Source: Bacteroidales bacterium M7
GTDB taxonomy: Bacteria; Bacteroidota; Bacteroidia; Bacteroidales; Muribaculaceae
Direction: 5' to 3'
Length of the DNA stretch: 18,081 bases
NCBI GenBank assembly: GCA_001689515.1
Contig: LUJR01000012.1
Coordinates: 1-18,081 of the forward strand
Shown here: one piece after another, positions 5,994-13,433 of the stretch
Layout: each line of letters opens with the position of its first letter
How positions within the stretch are numbered: position 1 is the stretch's first letter
Position numbers and translations under genes: made by a program
The notes under the pieces: generated by a model
What the model saw: only the letters and a program-made list of their open reading frames with translations
The model's database searches: none
Told to the model about the DNA's origin: nothing

Positions 5994-7667
5994 TCAGTCC
6001 ATATCTACGGCTGCCACCTTAAGTGTCGGTTCTTTGCTCACGGCTGTGTATTCATGTCCGCCGAAAGTGAAAGTGCCGGAGCTGAGGGGTTGCGGTTCCG
6101 GAGGTCCGTACAGGCGGTATTTGAGCCGCTTGCGCAACGGCAGCGCTGCCCCACCGTCCGAAAAGTCATATGTTGCCGTAAACGTATGCTCCTGAGCCGA
6201 ATCGCCGTCGGCACGACGCAGCAGATGGTCTATGCCATCGACGGTATAAAATCCGCCAGTGCCCGGGACCCTGTTGGCTGGGACAAAAAATGGCTCAGGA
6301 TGGCTCAGCAGCTGCGCCTCAGCCGGAGCCACTATGCGCAGAGGCTTGTGCCACGGATGGCGGTAGTAGAACATTATGCTCTTCTCTCTGGCTCGGTCAA
6401 AAATATTATCGCTGCTGACATCTATAGCCCACGGCTCTACCCACGGCTGCGTCAGGGGAATGGCGACAGGCAGAGGCTCATAGACCACTGTCCCTGTAGG
6501 CGAAGCAAGGAAATCAGCCACCATCTCCCTATAGTGCAGATAGTGACGGCGAGCTTCCACAGCTATCGCAGACTGATGGATCACGAATATCGCCAAAACC
6601 GATGCGGTCACATACCATCGCGCTTTCCATCTGACATACATTACCAATATCCTGAGCACCACTACCACGCTGAAAAATGACAATGCAAGGCTGCCGCGTG
6701 TAAATCCCGATGCCAGCACGAACACCATGCCTGTGGCAAAAAACATGACGGCAAGCACCACGAAATTTCTGCGGCAAAAGCGTCTGAAATCAGATTTACG
6801 CGTACAGGTCATCCACAGCATGGCTGCTACAGATATGTCAAATGGCAGATTTGACAGTAATCCACCGATGGCATTGACAGTCCACGAAGCCAATCCGGGG
6901 AAGTTGCCCACGCTGCCGTCAGCCCTTGACCACACAGCCGGGGCACTCAGCAGCGTAACCGTGCCGGCGATATAAGCCAGAGCGAGTATGGCTGCCGAAG
7001 ACTTGACCCTGCGGTATCGGGCGGCATATGCCAGCAGCAATGCGCATGACACCGGCACCACGAACGCCTCATGAGTCCATCCAAGCAGGTAACACAACGG
7101 ACACAGCAACGCCACCTGCCACCAGCCAAGCATCCGGTCACGCCTCCATATCAGCAGAAACAGCAGCGTGGCCCCGAGGCTCCACAGATAATTGATGCCA
7201 TAAGCCGGGCAAAACCACAGCGACTCCGTCTGAGGCATGCAATATAACAGGACGATTATAGTGACAAGCGACTTGAAAGGTGTCAACCCTCTCCGAGTGA
7301 ATATAAACACGCCAGCCAGATACGCTACGATCAAGAAAGCCACAGAGTTGACCACGTAAAATGTCTCAACTCCTATTATACCCATAAAGAGAATGACTAA
7401 AAAGTGCACCGGCATGCGTCCGTTGGACCCCTGATACATATCGCGAAGCGACTGCATGATGTCATCCACCCCTGAAATCGGGACAGGTTCATATTCACAC
7501 GCCGTATCCTCCACATTGAATTTCACAAATGAAAAGACAAGGTTGTCCTCCATCGGGATATTGGGAACGGATCTGAGATAAAACAGCACACCAGCAGCCA
7601 CAAAAATGACCGCATACAGCCACATCTGCCCACGCCTCATATCAATCTTGCCACGTAATGAATCCAT
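5994..7667 (-). CDS. DUF6056-family polytopic membrane protein, possible GT-C-type glycosyltransferase
   Basis: Large membrane protein, 557 residues from the ATG at 7667. About ten hydrophobic segments fill residues 14-395, followed by a soluble C-terminal domain of about 150 residues without a clear motif. Features typical of DUF6056: an acidic site MEDN after the first membrane segment (39-42), NGRMPVH (82-88), CPAYGINYLWSLG (153-165) and GWTHEAF (196-202). Proteins of this group resemble GT-C glycosyltransferases that use polyprenyl-phosphate sugars, but no enzyme activity is established. The open frame continues upstream to 7787 and overlaps the divergent gene, which argues for a downstream start. 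The ATG at 7667 is only five bases from a -7 box, so the ATG at 7640 is a real alternative. It likely forms an operon with the VKOR gene 42 bases downstream. Confidence 0.8.
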   Translation of the reverse strand: MDSLRGKIDMRRGQMWLYAVIFVAAGVLFYLRSVPNIPMEDNLVFSFVKFNVEDTACEYEPVPISGVDDIMQSLRDMYQGSNGRMPVHFLVILFMGIIGVETFYVVNSVAFLIVAYLAGVFIFTRRGLTPFKSLVTIIVLLYCMPQTESLWFCPAYGINYLWSLGATLLFLLIWRRDRMLGWWQVALLCPLCYLLGWTHEAFVVPVSCALLLAYAARYRRVKSSAAILALAYIAGTVTLLSAPAVWSRADGSVGNFPGLASWTVNAIGGLLSNLPFDISVAAMLWMTCTRKSDFRRFCRRNFVVLAVMFFATGMVFVLASGFTRGSLALSFFSVVVVLRILVMYVRWKARWYVTASVLAIFVIHQSAIAVEARRHYLHYREMVADFLASPTGTVVYEPLPVAIPLTQPWVEPWAIDVSSDNIFDRAREKSIMFYYRHPWHKPLRIVAPAEAQLLSHPEPFFVPANRVPGTGGFYTVDGIDHLLRRADGDSAQEHTFTATYDFSDGGAALPLRKRLKYRLYGPPEPQPLSSGTFTFGGHEYTAVSKEPTLKVAAVDMD

Positions 7668-7672
7668 GTCTG

Positions 7673-7680
7673 CAAATATA
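7673..7680 (-). promoter_or_regulatory. -7 promoter box for the DUF6056-VKOR transcript
   Basis: TATATTTG on the minus strand matches the Bacteroidetes -7 consensus TAnnTTTG. No clear -33 box. It lies five bases upstream of the ATG at 7667, so either the mRNA is leaderless or translation starts at 7640. Confidence 0.5.
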
Positions 7681-7716
7681 GCGAAAATCGCCACCTCATA
7701 TATCATTAATTTAATG

Positions 7717-7724
7717 TATCTTTG
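7717..7724 (+). promoter_or_regulatory. -7 promoter box for the GT-C-like gene
   Basis: TATCTTTG matches TAnnTTTG exactly and lies 20 bases upstream of the ATG at 7745, giving a leader of roughly 14 bases. The opposing box at 7673-7680 is 36 bases away, so the two divergent promoters share one short control region of 77 bases. Confidence 0.6.
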
Positions 7725-7744
7725 CATCAATCGGTCATTATCCC

Positions 7745-9040
7745 ATGTTACGTCAGACCCTACAGACAGCAGGACGTGCAGTGTCACGTGAACTTTCTGG
7801 ACGCTACCGCATCATCTACCTGATAGCGGTAGTGGAAGCCCTCTTTTGCTTCATTTTCCCAGGGCTGGTCAATGACGATTATGATACATGGACCTACTTC
7901 GACACATGGAAATTCTATTTCCTTTCGCGTCCCGAAACATTCATAGACAGCTACCGCACTCCGGTATATCCACTGTTTATGAGTCTTACGAGCCTTGACG
8001 GTCTTCTACCGCTGACATCCATAGCCTTTGCCCAATGGATAGTGTTCATCCTGGTCATTCCCTGGTTCCGACGCCTTGCCCATATGCTCGTCCGAAGCGA
8101 GAGCATCACCTTCTGGATGACATTGTTCTATGTGGCTTATTGGGGAGTCATCGATGTCAACTACTGGATACGCACAGAGTCCCTGTCACAGAGCTTCCTC
8201 ATCCTCTTTGTCTACCATACCATACGCGCCATGCGGAAGCCCAAGAAGAAATCGCTCGTGTGGAGTGCTTTCTGGCTTCTCATCCTGGTATTTCTGCGTC
8301 CGGCGTTCCTCTATCTGCCTCCTATCTATATCGCCGTGTGTCTGTACATCATGGCGAGAAACCGGCGCAAAGGGCTGATGGGACTGTTAGGCGCATCTGT
8401 TGTCTGCGGAATCATATGTGGATACGCAGCAGCCTTTGAGCATCGCCACGGATTCTTTGCCATATCGGATGTTTCAGACTATAACAATTACTACCGTCTG
8501 GTACAGTATGACATCATCGATGCATCATGCTTCCCGTCTTACCTTCTGCCAGCCATGACTAACACCGACTCTGTGCCAGGCGATACGATATGGACTTACA
8601 ATATACCCTCATGGATACACCATACGACAGACTTCCACGAAGGGGTAAACGCCAATATCAGCAAACACAAGGACGAGTTTGCCTATGCAACTTTATGGAC
8701 CTTCCCGAGTTTCTGGAGATGCCGCGCCAACCAGTGCCAATATCTCTACTGGCCCGTAGGCATGATGCTGACACTCGGCATGGATACAGCCGCCATCTTA
8801 GTCATGATATATCTGGCGGTGGCAATCCTGTCCATGATACGCTACCGCCAGGTCATGCCCGTCCCGTTGCTCATCGGCGGCATATGGATAGCCCAGGGCA
8901 TAGTCGTATGGGTGGGAGCCTACTGGAACTTTGACCGGCTGATGACCCCGGTATTCCCGATGCTCATCCTGATCTTCGGGCAGCTATGCTCATTCTGCAC
9001 CAAGACCCGCAGCGCCCGCGAAGTATTCACTCCCTGTTGA
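7745..9040 (+). CDS. Polytopic membrane protein resembling GT-C (ArnT/PMT-like) glycosyltransferases
   Basis: Probable integral membrane glycosyltransferase of 431 residues with about nine to ten hydrophobic segments. The first (22-41) is followed by an acidic loop NDDYDTW (43-49), the position where GT-C enzymes carry the catalytic Asp, then the RTPVYPLF motif (71-78), which matches the RTPxYPxF signature of ArnT-like (GT39/GT83) proteins. A second charged loop RTESLS (143-148) and RPAFLYLPP (185-193) also fit this fold. A soluble loop covers about 230-315. Such enzymes transfer sugars from polyprenyl-phosphate donors on the outer face of the inner membrane; the acceptor cannot be read from the sequence. 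It is co-oriented with the flavoprotein gene 33 bases downstream and divergent from DUF6056. Confidence 0.75.
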   Translation: MLRQTLQTAGRAVSRELSGRYRIIYLIAVVEALFCFIFPGLVNDDYDTWTYFDTWKFYFLSRPETFIDSYRTPVYPLFMSLTSLDGLLPLTSIAFAQWIVFILVIPWFRRLAHMLVRSESITFWMTLFYVAYWGVIDVNYWIRTESLSQSFLILFVYHTIRAMRKPKKKSLVWSAFWLLILVFLRPAFLYLPPIYIAVCLYIMARNRRKGLMGLLGASVVCGIICGYAAAFEHRHGFFAISDVSDYNNYYRLVQYDIIDASCFPSYLLPAMTNTDSVPGDTIWTYNIPSWIHHTTDFHEGVNANISKHKDEFAYATLWTFPSFWRCRANQCQYLYWPVGMMLTLGMDTAAILVMIYLAVAILSMIRYRQVMPVPLLIGGIWIAQGIVVWVGAYWNFDRLMTPVFPMLILIFGQLCSFCTKTRSAREVFTPC

Positions 9041-9073
9041 CACCTACGTTTGACATCCAGCATTCAAGTTTAT

Positions 9074-10615
9074 ATGCAAGATAATACCTCATATCGCCAT
9101 AGTCCAAAAGCAGTCATAGCCGGAGCCGGTCCAGCAGGCCTGACTGCCGCACTAGAGCTGCTGCGTCAGACCGATGTCACCCCCCAGGTGTTTGAGGCTG
9201 ACAATGTGGTCGGAGGCATTTCACGCACTGTTAATTATAAAGGCAACCGCATAGACATCGGCGGGCACCGTTTTTTCAGCAAGAGCGACGAGGTGACTAA
9301 CTGGTGGAATGCCATGATGCCGGTATTGCCCACTCAAAGCCTTGCAGGCAGCGAAGACAACGACTGTGTGATGCTCCGCCGCAACCGCGTGTCGCGCATA
9401 TATTACCTGCGCAGATTTTTTGATTATCCCATAGTCCTCTCCAAGCAGACATTTGTCAACATGGGTTTATGCCGAACATTGAGAGCCGGCATAGGGTATC
9501 TGGCAAGCACCGTCCACAAGCGCAAGGAGAAATCCCTTGAAGACTTCTATATAAACCGTTTCGGAAAACCTCTATATTCGATGTTTTTTGAGGATTACAC
9601 CGAAAAGTTATGGGGAGCCCACCCCTCCAGACTCGGCTCTGACTGGGGCAGCCAGAGAGTCAAAAAGCTCTCGCTGTCAAAAATCCTCAAGGATATGATA
9701 ATGAAAAGGCTCGGGACCAAAGGCAAGAGGGGCAAGGTGGAGACATCGCTCATCGAGGAGTTCATATACCCGAAATATGGGCCAGGACATCTGTGGGAGA
9801 CAGTTGCCAAGGCTGTGGAGAATGAGGGTGGCAGCATCAGCATGGAGACATCGGTCGAGAAAATCAATGTCAGCAACGGGCGTGTCGTATCGGTGACGGT
9901 CAGGGACAATGACGGTAAGACAAAGACCGTGGCTTGCGATTACTTCCTGTCGTCTATGCCCATCAAGGATCTCATCGCTTCGCTTGACGGCATAGAGATA
10001 CCGGAGGATGTGCGCAAAGTGGCATCCGAGTTGCCCTACCGTGATTTCATCACTGTGGGATTGCTCGTCAAAGGCCTGTCGATCAAGAACACCACTGCTA
10101 TCAAGACCTATAATGACCGCGTACCTGACACGTGGATATATGTGCAGGAGCGTGACGTGAAGCTCGGCAGAATACAAGTGTTCAACAACTGGTCGCCATA
10201 CATGGTGGCTGACGATGCCAACACAATGTGGATAGGGCTGGAATACTTCTGCACCGAGGGCGACAAGCTGTGGGAGATGTCAGATGACAAATTCATCAAG
10301 ATGGCTGTCACCGAACTTGAAAAAATCGGCATAATCAGATCAGAGGACGTCATAGATGCCGTGCGCATCCGCATGAAGAAAGCCTACCCGGCATATTATG
10401 GCGCATATTACTCGCTTGATAAGGTGAAAGCGTTCCTTGACACCATTCCCAACCTCTATTGCATAGGCCGCAACGGACAGCACCGCTACAACAACATGGA
10501 CCACTCCATGCTCACAGCCATGGAAGCCGTCAAAGCCATCATGACCGGAGCCACCGACAAGTCGTCACTCTGGGCAGTCAACACCGAGGATGAATATCAC
10601 GAAACCAAGAAATAA
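9074..10615 (+). CDS. FAD/NAD(P)-dependent amine-oxidase-type flavoprotein (UDP-galactopyranose mutase/PPOX-like)
   Basis: Cytoplasmic flavoprotein of 513 residues from the ATG at 9074. The dinucleotide-binding loop GAGPAG (17-22) is followed by VVGGISRT (45-52) and GGHRFFSKS (63-71), a pattern shared by UDP-galactopyranose mutase-like and protoporphyrinogen-oxidase-like enzymes that act on sugar nucleotides or lipid-linked sugars. The C-terminal FAD motif lies in IGRNGQHRYNNMDHSM (about 464-479). At 513 residues it is longer than classical UGM (about 370-390), so it is more likely one of the uncharacterised relatives found in glycan clusters. A TTG at 9050 extends the frame by eight codons without support. 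It is the second gene of the transcript that starts with the GT-C-like gene, which suggests sugar-donor modification. Confidence 0.85.
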   Translation: MQDNTSYRHSPKAVIAGAGPAGLTAALELLRQTDVTPQVFEADNVVGGISRTVNYKGNRIDIGGHRFFSKSDEVTNWWNAMMPVLPTQSLAGSEDNDCVMLRRNRVSRIYYLRRFFDYPIVLSKQTFVNMGLCRTLRAGIGYLASTVHKRKEKSLEDFYINRFGKPLYSMFFEDYTEKLWGAHPSRLGSDWGSQRVKKLSLSKILKDMIMKRLGTKGKRGKVETSLIEEFIYPKYGPGHLWETVAKAVENEGGSISMETSVEKINVSNGRVVSVTVRDNDGKTKTVACDYFLSSMPIKDLIASLDGIEIPEDVRKVASELPYRDFITVGLLVKGLSIKNTTAIKTYNDRVPDTWIYVQERDVKLGRIQVFNNWSPYMVADDANTMWIGLEYFCTEGDKLWEMSDDKFIKMAVTELEKIGIIRSEDVIDAVRIRMKKAYPAYYGAYYSLDKVKAFLDTIPNLYCIGRNGQHRYNNMDHSMLTAMEAVKAIMTGATDKSSLWAVNTEDEYHETKK

Positions 10616-10620
10616 GGAGT

Positions 10621-10661
10621 CTAAGAGGACGTTTAACTTTTGTTGTTAAACGCCCTCTTAG
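10621..10661. terminator. Hairpin between convergent genes, possible bidirectional terminator
   Basis: Arms 10621-10637 and 10645-10661 are complementary over 17 bases with one A/C mismatch, loop TTTTGTT. The hairpin starts five bases after the flavoprotein stop and faces the 3' end of the second ATPase gene. Neither side has a T-run, so termination would be weak or factor-dependent; blocking of 3' decay is an alternative. Confidence 0.55.
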
Positions 10662-10705
10662 CCCATCTCACAGATGCAGTTAATTCATTAATTGCAGATA
10701 CTACC

Positions 10706-11977
10706 CTATGACGTAAGCACATAGTCAAAGACCGGGCGGATAGCAATTGTATATCCGTCGCATATCACATCCTCGTCGTTATGATCTGTCAGCAAAAGTA
10801 GATCAGTGCATCCTGTCCGTTTTGCAGCCAGCAATAAGCCTGCAATTTCTCTCTTCCTTGTTTTTTCTGATGAAATATCGTAGGCGACTTGTACCGCAAG
10901 TATTGCCTTCCGATTTTCGCATACTATAAAATCACACTCTCCAGAACGGTCATTTAAATAGTATATATCAGCACCCTGCCGCTTGTATTTTCTCAACAGT
11001 TCCATATATACTATTGTCTCAAGCCGCCACCCAAGATTGTTTCCTACAAATGCATCATTTCTCTTGTTCATCAGAGCCACGTCTATAGGGTAAACCTTCT
11101 CACCAGTTATTCGTTGGCGGCTTTTAGTGGAATATTTATGTAGTCCCACCAACAGATACGCCTGTTTCAGGTAACTCAGATAATTTTTTGCTGTGTGTTG
11201 CGACTTGAACCCGAAAGTTTCCTGCAAGGACTTCTCCACCACGATGGCAGGAGCTACGTTCAGAAGATGATGAGACATCTCTTCGAAAGCCGAAGTATGT
11301 ACTACCCTAAACCGTTGTTCAATATCACGTTTCAATATATTGTTTACGAGGCTATCTATATAATCCCGCCCATTACCTATAAACTGAAGTTCCGGAAATC
11401 CTCCATGACGCATATACTCGTCAAATGCCGCTCTGCGGGCAGCGATCGCTTTCGTCGATCTTGATCGGACATCGACATCCATCACATCACAATATTCCGC
11501 AAATGAGAACGGATAAAGCGGTATAGAATGATGCCGCCCTGTAAGATGTGTGGCAAGTTCTCCACTAAGAAGCTTAGCGTTTGACCCCGTTATTATGACG
11601 TGCATCTGTTTTCTCAGAAGTCTGTTGACAAACAGATACCATTCTGGTATGTTCTGTATTTCATCAATGAACAGGTAGCTGAAATCACCATTGATTTTAT
11701 ACAGCACCTCCAAAACATCATTGAGATCATCTGCCGTCAGATGTATGAGTCGCTCGTCATCAAAATTGACGTATGCGAACTTCACGCCCTTCCTCATCAA
11801 TGCATTATAGCAGAGCGTGGATTTTCCGCTACGTCTCACGCCAATAACAACTTGAGCCTGCGGACTGTCGAGGTCAATACTGTCCTCCTCCTTTCGCTGG
11901 CAGAAGTGGATTGACTGCTTCAATGCCAGTTCTTCCGCCTGATCAGTAAGTATCGTTTCAAGTATTCTCTTATCCAT
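10706..11977 (-). CDS. AAA_14 / DUF4143 family ATPase (second copy)
   Basis: Second, clearly diverged member of the family encoded at 2904-4157, with 423 residues from the ATG at 11977. Motifs: Walker A GVRRSGKST (46-54), Walker B LFIDEIQNIP (102-111), ITGSNAKLLS (129-138), TGR (146-148) as a possible arginine finger. The DUF4143 region covers about 155-423 and contains ECDFIV (347-352) and VQVAY (362-366), where nuclease-like relatives would have a Lys at the last position. The frame extends upstream to 12019, but the ATG start MDKRILETI sits directly after a good promoter. Role unknown. The gene is AT-richer than its neighbours and isolated, convergent with the flavoprotein and divergent from lrgA. 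Confidence 0.88.
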   Translation of the reverse strand: MDKRILETILTDQAEELALKQSIHFCQRKEEDSIDLDSPQAQVVIGVRRSGKSTLCYNALMRKGVKFAYVNFDDERLIHLTADDLNDVLEVLYKINGDFSYLFIDEIQNIPEWYLFVNRLLRKQMHVIITGSNAKLLSGELATHLTGRHHSIPLYPFSFAEYCDVMDVDVRSRSTKAIAARRAAFDEYMRHGGFPELQFIGNGRDYIDSLVNNILKRDIEQRFRVVHTSAFEEMSHHLLNVAPAIVVEKSLQETFGFKSQHTAKNYLSYLKQAYLLVGLHKYSTKSRQRITGEKVYPIDVALMNKRNDAFVGNNLGWRLETIVYMELLRKYKRQGADIYYLNDRSGECDFIVCENRKAILAVQVAYDISSEKTRKREIAGLLLAAKRTGCTDLLLLTDHNDEDVICDGYTIAIRPVFDYVLTS

Positions 11978-11993
11978 ACTGCTATTTTTGTCG

Positions 11994-12001
11994 CAAAGAT
12001 A
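11994..12001 (-). promoter_or_regulatory. -7 promoter box for the second DUF4143 ATPase gene
   Basis: TATCTTTG on the minus strand is an exact TAnnTTTG match, 16 bases upstream of the ATG at 11977. This supports that start over the upstream extension to 12019, which would place the start codon upstream of the promoter box. Confidence 0.6.
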
Positions 12002-12016
12002 CAGAATAGCATCAAA

Positions 12017-12063
12017 CAAAACGCACTAATTATCAAAAAAAATCGAAAGCAAAACGCACTAAT
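12017..12063. repeat. 14-base direct repeat upstream of the second ATPase gene
   Basis: CAAAACGCACTAAT occurs at 12017-12030 and again at 12050-12063, identical and 33 bases apart, close to three helical turns. Both copies are upstream of the ATPase -7 box; the nearer one overlaps the expected -33 region. They could be a paired regulator site or a simple duplication. The rest of the 293-base gap, 11978-12270, holds the lrgA promoter and AT-rich DNA in which I see nothing else. Confidence 0.7.
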
Positions 12064-12203
12064 CGACATATATTGTCATGTATTTACTGCACTATTGCTT
12101 GATAAACATTTGAGAATGATTTAAATGGGAAGCACTAAAATTCCATACACAATTTACACCTTTAGAGTTGCCATTGGATGAACAAAAAAGAGTATGTAAC
12201 AGG

Positions 12204-12233
12204 TTTGTAATATCGGCAAAAAGCGTACCTTTG
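12204..12233 (+). promoter_or_regulatory. Promoter of lrgAB
   Basis: TTTG (12204-12207), 18 bases, then TACCTTTG (12226-12233). This is close to the full Bacteroidetes consensus TTTG-N19-20-TAnnTTTG and is the best promoter in the window. Transcription would begin near 12240, about 30 bases before the lrgA ATG. Confidence 0.7.
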
Positions 12234-12251
12234 TCAGTCATTTTGACTGAC
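12233..12251 (+). promoter_or_regulatory. Perfect inverted repeat at the lrgAB transcription start
   Basis: GTCAGTCA (12233-12240), TTT, TGACTGAC (12244-12251). It begins on the last base of the -7 box and spans the predicted start site, with an AT-rich run behind it. It could be an operator or a 5' hairpin in the mRNA. Confidence 0.55.
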
Positions 12252-12270
12252 TTAAAAATTTTTTACGCTT

Positions 12271-12660
12271 ATGCTGATCATACAGTTAGCCGTACTGTTT
12301 CTGTTTCTCGCCATCGGGGAGCTGGTGGTGTACCTGACGGAAATACCGGTGCCTTCGAGCATCATCGGGATGCTATTGCTTACACTCGCTTTGCAGCTCC
12401 GCATCATCAGGCTGCGCCACGTGGCTGGCGTGGCAGACTTTCTTGTAGGGAATCTCGGATTTTTCTTCGTGCCAGCGGGCGTGGCTCTGCTCGGATACTT
12501 CGACCTCATACGCGAGCAGTGGGTGGCGATAGTGGGAGCATCTGTCATCAGCACGTTCATAGTCATCGGCATCACCGGGTGGGTGCATCAGATAATACGC
12601 AAATCATCACACCACCATCATCACAACAACAATAACCGACCCATGCCTCAAAAATCGTGA
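12271..12660 (+). CDS. lrgA: LrgA/CidA-family holin-like membrane protein
   Basis: Small inner-membrane protein of 129 residues with about four hydrophobic segments. Family features are present: IPVPSSIIGMLLL (25-37) and FFFVPAGVALL (64-74). LrgA/CidA proteins work with LrgB/CidB and have been linked to control of murein hydrolase activity, cell lysis and, in some bacteria, small-metabolite transport. The C-terminus ends in an unusual cytoplasmic-type tail with five His and four Asn in a row (114-122), encoded by CAC/CAT and AAC/AAT triplets. lrgB starts three bases after the stop, so the two are translationally coupled or nearly so. Own promoter at 12204-12233. Confidence 0.93.
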   Translation: MLIIQLAVLFLFLAIGELVVYLTEIPVPSSIIGMLLLTLALQLRIIRLRHVAGVADFLVGNLGFFFVPAGVALLGYFDLIREQWVAIVGASVISTFIVIGITGWVHQIIRKSSHHHHHNNNNRPMPQKS

Positions 12661-12663
12661 ACG

Positions 12664-13359
12664 ATGGAATTTCTTGAAAACAGCTACTTCCTCATCGCCG
12701 TCACATTCGTAGCTTATGTGATGGCACAGCTTGCCTACCGTCGCACAGGGCTTATGCTGCTCAACCCGATACTCGTATCCATAGTCGCCCTGATAGGCTT
12801 CTTAGTGGTGACAGGAGTCCCCTACGACCGCTACAGCGAAGGCGGCCGCATGATAGAATTCTGGCTCAAGCCAGCCGTGGTGGCACTGGGTGTGCCCCTC
12901 TACCGACAGCTCTCGACCATACGCAAGCAGCTCGTGCCCATCATCATGGCAGAACTTGCCGGATGTGTAGTCGGCATAGTCACCGTGGTATTCTTTGCCG
13001 AACTTTTCGGTGCGACACGCGAGGTAATCGTATCCTTGGCTGCAAAATCAGTCACCACTCCTATAGCCATGGAGGTCACAAAGAGTCTCGGAGGCATCCC
13101 GTCGCTGACAGCAGCCGTGGTATGCGCTGTGGGCATATTCGGAGGCATGTCGGGATTCAAAGTGATGAAGCTGACCCGTGTCAAAAGCCCTATAGCCCAG
13201 GGGCTGTCGATGGGCACCGCAGCACATGCCGTCGGCACCTCGATAGCCATGGAGAAAGGGAGCTACCGCTACGGGGCGTGGTCATCGCTCGGATTGACAG
13301 TCAACGGACTGCTCACAGCCTTGCTGACACCTACCATCCTGGCACTGATGGGTTATTGA
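12664..13359 (+). CDS. lrgB: LrgB/CidB-family membrane protein
   Basis: Partner of LrgA, 231 residues, about six to seven hydrophobic segments. Family motifs: NPILVSI (34-40), FWLKPAVVALGVPLY (66-80), AAKSVTTPIAMEV (126-138) and a glycine-rich stretch GIFGGMSGF further on, then AAHAVGTSIAM. Length and motifs are normal for LrgB, with no truncation. It is transcribed with lrgA. No terminator follows its stop, and the purM promoter begins only 22 bases later, so some read-through into purM is possible. Confidence 0.94.
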   Translation: MEFLENSYFLIAVTFVAYVMAQLAYRRTGLMLLNPILVSIVALIGFLVVTGVPYDRYSEGGRMIEFWLKPAVVALGVPLYRQLSTIRKQLVPIIMAELAGCVVGIVTVVFFAELFGATREVIVSLAAKSVTTPIAMEVTKSLGGIPSLTAAVVCAVGIFGGMSGFKVMKLTRVKSPIAQGLSMGTAAHAVGTSIAMEKGSYRYGAWSSLGLTVNGLLTALLTPTILALMGY

Positions 13360-13381
13360 TGCAACTTCACGGAAAAATCCG

Positions 13382-13389
13382 TATCTTTG
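13382..13389 (+). promoter_or_regulatory. -7 promoter box for purM
   Basis: TATCTTTG matches TAnnTTTG exactly, 44 bases upstream of the purM ATG. A TTG at 13356-13358, inside the end of lrgB, could be the -33 box but the spacing (23) is long. Confidence 0.55.
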
Positions 13390-13433
13390 CACCATAAATC
13401 ATATCAATCTTCACACATACCAACAGTCAAATC

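Noticed and set aside
7667..7787. Extended N-terminus of the DUF6056 protein up to 7787
   Set aside because: It would overlap the start of the divergent gene and both promoter boxes, and adds no recognisable domain.
12168..12635. 155-codon plus-strand open frame over the lrgA promoter
   Set aside because: Overlaps the promoter and lrgA in another frame, with His/Arg-rich composition of a shadow frame.
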